Source: Nitrospira sp. UBA5699 (lineage in GTDB: Bacteria > Nitrospirota > Nitrospiria > Nitrospirales > Nitrospiraceae). Taken from it: a stretch of 18,272 bases of DNA. The DNA is taken from contig DIHJ01000003.1 in assembly GCA_002420105.1 (NCBI GenBank), positions 1 through 18,272 of the forward strand, written 5' to 3'. Made by a program: the position numbers and the translations under genes. Below the pieces are notes generated by a model. That model saw nothing but the letters and a program-made list of their open reading frames with translations, was not told the origin of the DNA and made no database searches. Below are positions 6,770-12,622 of this stretch, piece by piece (position 1 is the first letter of the stretch; each line of letters begins with the position of its first letter).

Positions 6770-6833
6770 CGGACTCTATCCAAACGGAATTCGATTTGGT
6801 AGCTTGTACGTAGATCCTGCAGGGAGGAACACC

Positions 6834-7331
6834 ATGGACGGTCTCGCGACGACAAGGGAAACCTCTCGGTCATACCGTCTCAGGCGCTCATACCGAACAG
6901 CCGGCCTGCTCGCCGTCATACTGTTGATCCCGACCGTCCCCGCGTACGCCGACAACCCTCCGGTTCCGTGGGAATGTTCCAACTACGGCGACGAGGCGCG
7001 AACCAGGTGCCTCAATGCCTTCATCGAGCAGCAATGGGACCGGATCAGCAGGCTCGAAGGCCAGTTGCGCGCTCAGCAGGAGGCAGTCGGGCAATTGAAG
7101 GGTCAACTCGACCGTCAAGCCGCCGCCGCGGCGGATGTGCAGCAGCAGCTGTCCCAGCGGCAGACGGCGGCAATCGTGCCGGCGCCCTACGCGTATAGTT
7201 TCGTTTATCCGCCGGTCGGATTCGGCATCTACCTCGGCCGGCCATGGATCTACGGTCCGCCCTACTACGGGTATTACGGCCGGCCGTTCTGGGGTCCGCG
7301 CTATTACGGACACTGGAAACGCCGCTGGTAA
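6834..7331 (+). CDS. Secreted coiled-coil protein with aromatic Gly/Pro-rich tail
   Basis: Unknown function, 165 aa. AGGGAGG (6821-6827) lies 6 bases before the ATG at 6834; an in-frame extension upstream has no such support. An N-terminal basic region and hydrophobic core give a signal peptide cleaved near AYA/DN (about residue 39). C48 and C59 bracket a short polar segment. Residues about 62-110 are Gln-rich and predicted coiled coil. Residues about 116-165 are rich in Tyr, Trp, Phe, Gly and Pro (GPPYYGYYGRPFWGP) and end in KRRW. The layout suggests a periplasmic or surface protein that oligomerises through the coiled coil, with a sticky tail. It converges on the SDR gene with a 19-bp gap holding only a weak 5-bp dyad. 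Confidence 0.8.
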   Translation: MDGLATTRETSRSYRLRRSYRTAGLLAVILLIPTVPAYADNPPVPWECSNYGDEARTRCLNAFIEQQWDRISRLEGQLRAQQEAVGQLKGQLDRQAAAAADVQQQLSQRQTAAIVPAPYAYSFVYPPVGFGIYLGRPWIYGPPYYGYYGRPFWGPRYYGHWKRRW

Positions 7332-7350
7332 CCGGACGGCGCCGCCCGTC

Positions 7351-8070
7351 TCACCAATCCGCTCCCCAACGGTCCACGACGATCTGGTGGACGACGGCAT
7401 ATTTCCCCAAGGTCGCCAGATAGAGAGCCGTTTCCGCGATGTCGAACGGACTGATCTTCTCGCTTCGCAGGAGCTCCTCCTCGGACGCATCGACCAACTC
7501 GTCCGCCACCCCGCCGGGACAAATCGCGCTCACCCGGATGTTGAACGGTCTCCCTTCGTCGGCCAAGGAGCGCGTCAGCGCCATCACCCCGTGCTTCGAG
7601 GCGCTATAGGTGCCGGTTCCGGCCCAGGCCTGCACCCCCGCGACGCTGGACATGTTGATGATCGATCCGCCGCCCTGTTTCTTCATCCGCCTGAAGGCGG
7701 CCCGGCAACAGAGAAAGGTGCCCCGCAGATTGACGTTCATGACTTCGTCGAAGGCCTCGGTCGTCGTTTCGGCGATGCGCCTCCCGCCGAAGATGCCCGC
7801 GTTATTCACGACGATGTCGACGCGGCCGTACTGGCGGATCGTGTGGTCGAACAATCGGTCCACCTGCTGCTCGCGGCTCACGTCCGTTTGCACGACGAAG
7901 GCCTCGCCGCCGTTCCGGCAGATCTGCCCTGCAGTCCTTTCACAAAGCGGTTTCCTTCTGGCGGCCACGACGACCCTGGCCCCTTCCCGGCCGAACCGGA
8001 GCGCAATGGCCTTGCCGATTCCGCTGCTGCTCCCGGTGACGATCGCCACCTTATTCAATAATCGCTGCAT
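7351..8070 (-). CDS. Short-chain dehydrogenase/reductase (SDR)
   Basis: Classical SDR oxidoreductase, 239 aa, cytoplasmic; the substrate cannot be told from sequence. The Rossmann glycine motif TGSSSGIG is at 12-19, and D63 follows in QTDV. NNAG is at 89-92, N114 in NVNLRG, S142 in NMSSVAG, and Y155-X3-K159 in TYSASK completes the N-S-Y-K active site. Arginines R38-R39 after the second strand favour NADP(H) over NAD(H). The start at 8070 is preferred to an upstream in-frame ATG at 8247 because the SDR fold begins immediately after it and an AGGT-containing purine stretch lies 8-15 bases upstream. It is divergent from the PilZ genes. Confidence 0.88.
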   Translation of the reverse strand: MQRLLNKVAIVTGSSSGIGKAIALRFGREGARVVVAARRKPLCERTAGQICRNGGEAFVVQTDVSREQQVDRLFDHTIRQYGRVDIVVNNAGIFGGRRIAETTTEAFDEVMNVNLRGTFLCCRAAFRRMKKQGGGSIINMSSVAGVQAWAGTGTYSASKHGVMALTRSLADEGRPFNIRVSAICPGGVADELVDASEEELLRSEKISPFDIAETALYLATLGKYAVVHQIVVDRWGADW

Positions 8071-8124
8071 CCGAGACCTGCTCCCGTCCCCTCGACGGCT
8101 TCCCTGCGAAACTCGCGGTTTTCT

Positions 8125-8153
8125 TTGACATACTTGCGCACGGCGATTAGCCT
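8125..8153 (+). promoter_or_regulatory. Sigma-70-type promoter of the PilZ genes
   Basis: A perfect TTGACA (8125-8130), a 17-bp spacer and TAGCCT (8148-8153), which keeps the T-A-n-n-n-T core of the -10 box. Transcription would start near 8160, leaving a leader of about 85 nt before the ATG at 8246. Confidence 0.5.
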
Positions 8154-8245
8154 TTTCTCTGGGGCACAACACAACGGCTCGCGGAATCCCGATTGCCCGC
8201 GGCCCTGTCCTCCTCCGGCAACGAACGGCTGCGGACCGGTGCGCC

Positions 8246-8560
8246 ATGAATCAGCGGCAACACCAGCGATTTCTGGTCGAGATTCCCGCCGCCTACGCGG
8301 GTGACCGCGACGGCGTGGGGATCGTATACAACCTTGGAACGGGCGGTTGCAAGATCGTCACGGACCGCCCTCCCGCCACAGGCTCGATGCTGGCGCTTTA
8401 TCTCAACGTTCCGGGGCAACCAACCGCCATCACCATCCGGATGGCCACTGTGCGCTGGGCGATGGAGTACGAATTCGGGGCGGAATTTCTGGGGATGGAA
8501 GAACCGGAACGGGAACGGTTGACACACTTTTTACAAGGGCGCGAAGCCGCTGCCGCATAG
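8246..8560 (+). CDS. PilZ-domain protein with altered second motif
   Basis: Single-domain PilZ protein, 104 aa. PilZ domains bind cyclic di-GMP and relay it to motility, adhesion or polysaccharide machinery. The RxxxR motif is present as R4-QHQ-R8. The second motif, normally D/N-x-S-x-x-G, reads N29-L-G-T-G-G34, so the serine is replaced by glycine and ligand binding may be weak or lost. The ATG at 8246 has only a poor ribosome site. It precedes a second PilZ gene by 22 bp and is probably co-transcribed with it from the promoter at 8125-8153. Confidence 0.8.
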   Translation: MNQRQHQRFLVEIPAAYAGDRDGVGIVYNLGTGGCKIVTDRPPATGSMLALYLNVPGQPTAITIRMATVRWAMEYEFGAEFLGMEEPERERLTHFLQGREAAAA

Positions 8561-8582
8561 ATCGCAAAGGACACCCATTCAA

Positions 8583-8909
8583 ATGGTCACTCGCAAACAT
8601 CGCCGTTTCAGCGTTGCCATGCCCAGCACCCTGGTCCAACGGGACCAGTTTCGCCACAAGGGATCGATTCGGGATCTGTCCGTCAAAGGTTGCCGGGTCG
8701 AAAGTCTGATCAGTCCGTTCACCGGTATGCAGGTCACGATCCTGCTGCACGTCCCGGGCGAGGCCAACCCCATCAAGATCGAGAACGCCGCGGTCCGGTG
8801 GTGCGGGTCGCACGGCATCGGCATCGAGTTTCTCATGATCGCGCAGCCCGAACAGGACCGGCTCGGCCGGTACATCAAGAAGCTCGAAACCACGGTCCCC
8901 GCCAACTGA
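8583..8909 (+). CDS. PilZ-domain protein, canonical c-di-GMP motifs
   Basis: Second small PilZ protein, 108 aa. Both cyclic di-GMP-binding motifs are intact: R4-KHR-R8 at the N-terminus and D31-L-S-V-K-G36. The rest is the usual beta-barrel pattern ending in a charged helix (QPEQDRLGRYIKKLE). The AAGG at 8567-8570 is rather far (12 bases) from the ATG. It resembles the upstream gene along its whole length (similar N-terminus, VPG..NPI/VPG..TAI and GIEFL/GAEFL segments), so the pair probably arose by tandem duplication, with this copy keeping the ligand motifs. Its effector target is unknown. It ends 50 bp before the toxin-antitoxin pair. Confidence 0.87.
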   Translation: MVTRKHRRFSVAMPSTLVQRDQFRHKGSIRDLSVKGCRVESLISPFTGMQVTILLHVPGEANPIKIENAAVRWCGSHGIGIEFLMIAQPEQDRLGRYIKKLETTVPAN

Positions 8910-8923
8910 GCTCATTCCGCTCA

Positions 8924-8952
8924 TTGCATTTCGTCGGCAGGCTTCGTATCCT
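8924..8952 (+). promoter_or_regulatory. Promoter of the toxin-antitoxin pair, predicted leaderless
   Basis: TTGCAT (8924-8929), a 17-bp spacer and TATCCT (8947-8952). The transcription start would fall at about 8959-8960, that is, on the ATG of the antitoxin at 8960. No ribosome site is visible in front of that ATG. Confidence 0.5.
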
Positions 8953-8959
8953 CACCCCG

Positions 8960-9163
8960 ATGGAAATCTCCTCGCTGACATCCGAACAGCTCAAGGAACT
9001 GGTCCACGGAATGGTCGACGACCGTCTCCGGGAATTGATCGGCGATCCCGATCTCGGCCTCCAACTCGGCGAGGCGCTCCGCGCCAGGCTCAAGGCCTCG
9101 CTCGCGGAAAGGTCGAGACTCTCGGGGGAAGAGGTCGCCGAACGGCTCGGTCTCCGCTGGTAA
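8960..9163 (+). CDS. Antitoxin of a RelE/ParE-type toxin-antitoxin pair
   Basis: 67-aa acidic, helical protein preceding a RelE-like toxin by 6 bp, in the usual antitoxin-first order. The sequence (SLTSEQLKELV..., IGDPDLGLQLGEALRARLKA, then SGEEVAERLG) resembles short antitoxins found beside RelE/ParE toxins in cyanobacteria and other environmental bacteria. I know it as a pattern, not a named family. The C-terminal segment would be expected to wrap the toxin. The start at 8960 is set by the domain pattern; a longer in-frame extension upstream runs through the PilZ gene and is spurious. There is no ribosome site, and the promoter at 8924-8952 points to leaderless expression. Confidence 0.72.
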   Translation: MEISSLTSEQLKELVHGMVDDRLRELIGDPDLGLQLGEALRARLKASLAERSRLSGEEVAERLGLRW

Positions 9164-9169
9164 GCGCCG

Positions 9170-9433
9170 ATGGCCTGGTATCGTCTGACATTTCAACAGG
9201 GCGTCACGCAGGACCTGACCGCCATCGGTCCGCCGACGGCGCAGCGGCTGTTCGACAAAACCAAATGGATCGCCTCCAACGTCGACAATCTTCGCCACGA
9301 ACGCGTCGCCGAGGATCTGCCGGATTTGTATAAGTATGCGGTCGGCGACTGGCGTATCTTCTACGCGATCGAGCGGGCCGAACAACTCGTCGATATCCAC
9401 GCCATCGTGCACAAGCGCGCGCTGCGAACATGA
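9170..9433 (+). CDS. RelE/ParE-family toxin
   Basis: 87-aa toxin of the RelE/ParE superfamily. The N-terminal strand and helix (WYRLTFQQGVTQDLTAI) are followed by the family-typical C-terminal sheet, LYKYAVGDWRIFYAIERAEQ then VDIHAIVHKR, which corresponds to the LR-x-GDYRVIY...V..I.HR pattern. RelE members cleave mRNA on the ribosome and ParE members block gyrase; the sequence does not decide between them. The gene starts 6 bp after the antitoxin stop and is likely translated by coupling, since no separate ribosome site is obvious. It converges on the Nudix gene with a 28-bp gap. Confidence 0.8.
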   Translation: MAWYRLTFQQGVTQDLTAIGPPTAQRLFDKTKWIASNVDNLRHERVAEDLPDLYKYAVGDWRIFYAIERAEQLVDIHAIVHKRALRT

Positions 9434-9461
9434 CCGGGAGGATCGGAACGAGGACGGCCGG

Positions 9462-10001
9462 TCAGACGAGCCGGTCGGGCAGGTCGGCGACGTGCAGACG
9501 GAACTCGCCGCGCGTGACGTCGTCCACGTACCGGCGCAGCGCGTCCTTCACCACGGGGAAGGCGAGCTCGTCCCAGGGGATCTCGACCCGGTCGAACAAC
9601 TGCACGTCCAGGCTTTCCAGACCCGCTCCGAACTCTTTCGAGAGCAGGCTGCCCACGAAGGTCATATAGACCTGGCCGATATGCGGCAGGCTCAGCACGG
9701 AATGCAGCCTGGTGATGGCCACGTTCGCCTGAGCTTCTTCGAAGGTTTCCCGCCGCGCCGCCTGTTCGGTTCCCTCCCCCAGTTCCATGAATCCGGCCGG
9801 AAAGGTCCAGAGACCGGCCTTGGGCTCGATCGCCCGCCGGCAGAGGAGAATCTGTCCTTCCCACTCGGGAATGCAGCCTGCGACGATTTTCGGATTATGG
9901 TAATGAATAGCCTGGCAGGAATCGCAGACGAACCTGGGCAGGTTGTCACCCGAGGGAATTTTCTTTGCGACGGGCTTGCCGCACTCGCTGCAGTAGTTCA
10001 T
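9462..10001 (-). CDS. Nudix hydrolase with N-terminal zinc ribbon
   Basis: 179-aa Nudix pyrophosphohydrolase acting on a nucleoside diphosphate linked to another moiety; ADP-ribose- or NADH-type substrates are typical of relatives. A zinc ribbon (C4-x2-C7 and C26-x2-C29, then IHYHNPKIVAG) matches the Nudix_N_2 type found in front of such domains. The Nudix box starts at G70 with E76, R84-E85 and E88-E89; its final glycine position is Gln (Q91). The start at 10001 is chosen because the zinc ribbon begins there and an AAGGG lies about 10 bases upstream; the open frame continues to 10604 without support. It is divergent from the rRNA methyltransferase gene. Confidence 0.88.
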   Translation of the reverse strand: MNYCSECGKPVAKKIPSGDNLPRFVCDSCQAIHYHNPKIVAGCIPEWEGQILLCRRAIEPKAGLWTFPAGFMELGEGTEQAARRETFEEAQANVAITRLHSVLSLPHIGQVYMTFVGSLLSKEFGAGLESLDVQLFDRVEIPWDELAFPVVKDALRRYVDDVTRGEFRLHVADLPDRLV

Positions 10002-10022
10002 ACGGAATCGGCCCTTGCGAAG

Positions 10023-10040
10023 CGCGACGCGCCTGTCGCG
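10023..10040. repeat. 6-bp inverted repeat in the divergent gap
   Basis: CGCGAC (10023-10028) and GTCGCG (10035-10040) flank a 6-bp centre in the 99-bp gap between the Nudix gene and the rRNA methyltransferase gene. A regulator-binding site is possible, but such short GC-rich dyads arise easily by chance in this DNA. No convincing -35/-10 pair was found in the gap. Confidence 0.3.
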
Positions 10041-10100
10041 AAATCCGCTTTCCCGCGCACCCGGTGGAATACGTCTCACGAATAACGAACGACAGGACGA

Positions 10101-11276
10101 ATGGATAGCACAAAACATCGATTCTTTGCACCCTGCCCGCGCGGCCTGGAGGGCGCGCTCGAGCAGGAACTCCATGAATTGGGAGTGCCGGCGACCGCCA
10201 AAACGGAGGGCGGCGTCGCCTTTCAAGCTCCCTGGTCCAGTATGTGCTGGGTCAATCTCAAGAGCCGGATCGCGAGCCGCGTGCTCTGGGAAGTCGGACA
10301 GGCCTCCTATCGTTCGGAGGAGGACGTCTATCGGGCCGCCGCCGCCCTGCCCTGGCCGGACTGGTTTGCCCCCTCGCAGACCATCAAGGTGAAGGTCAGC
10401 GCCAAGCGCTGTCCCCTGCCCAGCCTGGACTTCGTGACGCTGCGCATCAAGGACGCCGTCTGCGACAAGTTCGTCTCGACCAACCGACGGAGACCCAGCG
10501 TCGACACCCGGCACCCGCACATCCGTCTCGACGCCTTTCTCGACCCGGAGCGCGTCACGTTTTACCTCGATACGTCCGGCGAACCGCTCTTCAAGCGCGG
10601 CCACCGCATCGGAGCCGTCGAAGCGCCGCTGCGGGAAAATCTCGCCGCGGGACTCCTGCGCCTGTCGGGTTGGACGCCGGACGAGGTCCTGCTCGATCCC
10701 ATGTGCGGGAGCGGAACGATTCCGCTCGAAGCGGCGTTGATGGCCCGCAAAATCGCGCCGGGCCTCTCGCGCTCATTCGCGTTCGAGCGCCTCCTGATCC
10801 ATGACGCCAAACTTTGGGGGCGGCTTCGGGAGGCCGCACGCCTGAAACAACTGGCCGAGGTTCCGGCGGCCATCCATGCCTCGGACCGGGATCCCGCCAT
10901 GGTGAAGATCGCGCAGCGGACGTTTCAAGGCGCCGGCGTGGCCGTCGATATCCGTCTCCGCCAAAGCGACGTGTTGGAGCTCGATGCACCGGCGGAACAG
11001 GGCGTGATGCTTCTCAATCCGCCCTACGGCGTGCGGCTCAGCCAGGCCGACGAACTCGGATCTTTCTATCCCCGGCTCGGCGATCGGCTCAAGCAACGGT
11101 TCGCCAGCTGGCGGGTCTACATATTCACGGGAGACGCGCGCGTGCCGAAGTTAATCGGCCTGACTCCCTCGAAGCGGATTCCCCTCTTCAACGGTCCGAT
11201 CGAGTGCCGGCTGTACGAGTTCAAAATCGTACGGGGCAGCGCAAGACAGGGCCGGCTGCACGCAGAAGGGGCGTGA
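10101..11276 (+). CDS. rlmL: 23S rRNA G2445 N2-methyltransferase-like protein (RlmL N-terminal/YpsC type)
   Basis: THUMP-domain RNA methyltransferase, 391 aa, expected to use S-adenosylmethionine to methylate a guanine N2 in 23S rRNA. The N-terminal part (about 1-160) contains the THUMP region. SAM-binding motif I is LDPMCGSGT (198-206), SDRD (261-264) is the acidic loop, and NPPYG (306-310) is the catalytic N2-guanine motif. The C-terminal PLFNGPIECRLYEF segment is typical of the family. It is the length of Bacillus YpsC-type proteins and lacks the RlmK (m7G2069) half found fused to RlmL in E. coli. The exact target base is inferred from homology. A short AGGA lies just before the ATG. Confidence 0.88.
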   Translation: MDSTKHRFFAPCPRGLEGALEQELHELGVPATAKTEGGVAFQAPWSSMCWVNLKSRIASRVLWEVGQASYRSEEDVYRAAAALPWPDWFAPSQTIKVKVSAKRCPLPSLDFVTLRIKDAVCDKFVSTNRRRPSVDTRHPHIRLDAFLDPERVTFYLDTSGEPLFKRGHRIGAVEAPLRENLAAGLLRLSGWTPDEVLLDPMCGSGTIPLEAALMARKIAPGLSRSFAFERLLIHDAKLWGRLREAARLKQLAEVPAAIHASDRDPAMVKIAQRTFQGAGVAVDIRLRQSDVLELDAPAEQGVMLLNPPYGVRLSQADELGSFYPRLGDRLKQRFASWRVYIFTGDARVPKLIGLTPSKRIPLFNGPIECRLYEFKIVRGSARQGRLHAEGA

Positions 11277-11305
11277 CGTCTCCACCGCGACAGCGCCTTT
11301 CCCTC

Positions 11306-11311
11306 TATAAT
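11306..11311 (+). promoter_or_regulatory. TATAAT -10 box, possible promoter of the PEP-CTERM gene
   Basis: A perfect TATAAT lies 30 bp after rlmL and about 160 bp before the PEP-CTERM start. No good -35 box is found at 16-18 bp, so an activator might be needed or the box may be coincidental. Between it and 11469 is an inverted repeat (11410-11447) in the presumed leader. Confidence 0.3.
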
Positions 11312-11409
11312 AGACCGTACCTCCCGCTGCCCGCACGGACCGCCGTCCCTGCCAGTCGGTTCTCAACAACGCTTTCCGGCCATCGACCATACGCCTTCCC
11401 CCTACCATT

Positions 11410-11447
11410 GCACTATTTACGGCCGCTCTGCGCCTTTGAGATAGTGC
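11410..11447 (+). repeat. 7-bp inverted repeat in the PEP-CTERM leader
   Basis: GCACTAT (11410-11416) and ATAGTGC (11441-11447) are exact reverse complements, 24 bases apart. They end five bases before the AGGAGG ribosome site (11453-11458). In the mRNA this could form a hairpin close to the ribosome site. Confidence 0.3.
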
Positions 11448-11468
11448 GCCACAGGAGGCATCGCCATC

Positions 11469-12191
11469 ATGAAACACCTCGTCTGCGCTTCGGTCCTGTT
11501 CCTTGCGTCGTTGCTCTTCGTCAACCCAAGCCACGCAATCCCGACTCTCTTCACCGATACCTACGGCATCGGTGCACCGGACGTCATCGGAAACATCAAT
11601 CAATTCGATCTGCGTTCGGTCGAACTGGTCACCCTCGACTACGGCACACCCGGGCAGGCGGAATTCAACATCCGCATGAACTACAACAACGGCGACCTGA
11701 CGCTCTCTCCCTTTACGGTTGCGGGCGTGACGCTGCGGCCCGGCGATCTGCTCTTCCGGGGAACCAGCAGCTACTGGGGCGTGGCGCTGAACAGCAACGG
11801 ACACGGAGCGGTCACGGCGGGCAGCCTCTATCAAGCGACCGGCTTCCTGACCGCGCAGACCGTGCTGGGCAACCCTCCAGGGGTGACCTACCGGCCGAGC
11901 GAAGCGGTCTGGTTCAATCCGACCGGCGCCGTGGAACACGGAACCGGCAGCATCAGCACGTCTCTCGTCGCCGGTCCCGAGGTCAACGTCAATGTGAAGT
12001 TTCTGACTTCGGCGGCCTTCTTGAGCGACATCTCCGGCGGCTACCAGCTCCTGATGGCAAGCGCGACCTGCGGAAACGATATCCTCCGGGCGGCGGTGAA
12101 CGTGCCGGAGCCCTCGTCCTGGCTTCTGCTCCTGTTCGCGCTGCCGGCTGCAGTCTGCTTCCACCGGATGGCTTTGGAGCGGCCGCGGTAA
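11469..12191 (+). CDS. PEP-CTERM sorting-domain protein
   Basis: Exported protein of 240 aa with a C-terminal PEP-CTERM signal, which an exosortase recognises to process and place proteins at the cell surface or in the exopolysaccharide matrix. AGGAGG (11453-11458) supports the ATG at 11469. The signal peptide ends about SHA/IP (residue 23). The mature part is beta-rich with a XDP-like repeat of hydroxylated residues and few cysteines; its function is unknown. The tail begins at V212 (VPEPSSW), continues as a hydrophobic helix (LLLLFALPAAVCF) and ends with a basic cluster. No exosortase gene is in the window, so sorting must rely on one elsewhere. The next gene carries an almost identical VPEPSS motif. 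Confidence 0.88.
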   Translation: MKHLVCASVLFLASLLFVNPSHAIPTLFTDTYGIGAPDVIGNINQFDLRSVELVTLDYGTPGQAEFNIRMNYNNGDLTLSPFTVAGVTLRPGDLLFRGTSSYWGVALNSNGHGAVTAGSLYQATGFLTAQTVLGNPPGVTYRPSEAVWFNPTGAVEHGTGSISTSLVAGPEVNVNVKFLTSAAFLSDISGGYQLLMASATCGNDILRAAVNVPEPSSWLLLLFALPAAVCFHRMALERPR

Positions 12192-12266
12192 TCGAAGCAG
12201 CCTGCGCACGGACCTTACACAACGAAACGAGCGACCGCCCGGGTCGGAATAGGGATTGGAGGCATC

Positions 12267-12449
12267 ATGCGACGATCGGTAGCAGGATTTCTGTGGGCTG
12301 CAACGGGTCTCATCCTCATGCCGGCTGCGGCGATGGCAATGGACGCAGCGCCGGTCTCGGTGCCGGAGCCTTCGTCAGCCCTCATGTTACTCAGCAGCAT
12401 TCCGGCCGTCGCCGTCGGAATCCGCCTCGCGCGTCATTTCACGCGCTGA
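12267..12449 (+). CDS. Mini PEP-CTERM protein (60 aa), almost no ectodomain
   Basis: A 60-residue protein made of only two sorting signals. Residues 1-24 are a Sec signal peptide (MRRSVAGFLWAATGLILMPA, cleaved near AMA/MD). Seven residues follow, then VPEPSS at 32-37, a hydrophobic helix and the basic end RLARHFTR. GGAGG lies 4 bases before the ATG. It follows the larger PEP-CTERM gene by 75 bp and is probably in the same transcript; the DNA around the PEP motif is nearly identical in the two genes. It could be a real micro-protein occupying or reporting on exosortase, or the remnant of a gene that lost its middle. The intact frame and good ribosome site favour a functional gene. Confidence 0.72.
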   Translation: MRRSVAGFLWAATGLILMPAAAMAMDAAPVSVPEPSSALMLLSSIPAVAVGIRLARHFTR

Positions 12450-12553
12450 CCGTTGATCCGCTTCGCCCGGCCGGCTGATCCGTCCGACTCTCTCCCGACA
12501 GCCGCGCCGGGCTTTGGCATCGTCCCTTTTTCGGGCTGCTCCGCGCCCCACCC

Positions 12554-12582
12554 TTCCAATTCATCCCGTATTGCGGTACAAG
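12554..12582 (+). promoter_or_regulatory. Weak promoter candidate for the repeat lipoprotein
   Basis: TTCCAA (12554-12559), a 17-bp spacer and TACAAG (12577-12582). Matches to consensus are 3 of 6 and 4 of 6. It is the best pair seen in the 173-bp gap before the GTG at 12623, but the gene could instead be read from upstream. Confidence 0.28.
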
Positions 12583-12622
12583 CCTCTCTCGTTCCGATCT
12601 CCCACATGACCAAACCGGTACC

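Noticed and set aside
7335..7350. GACGG/CCGTC hairpin between the convergent genes as a terminator
   Set aside because: A 5-bp stem with no T tract on either side is too weak in GC-rich DNA.
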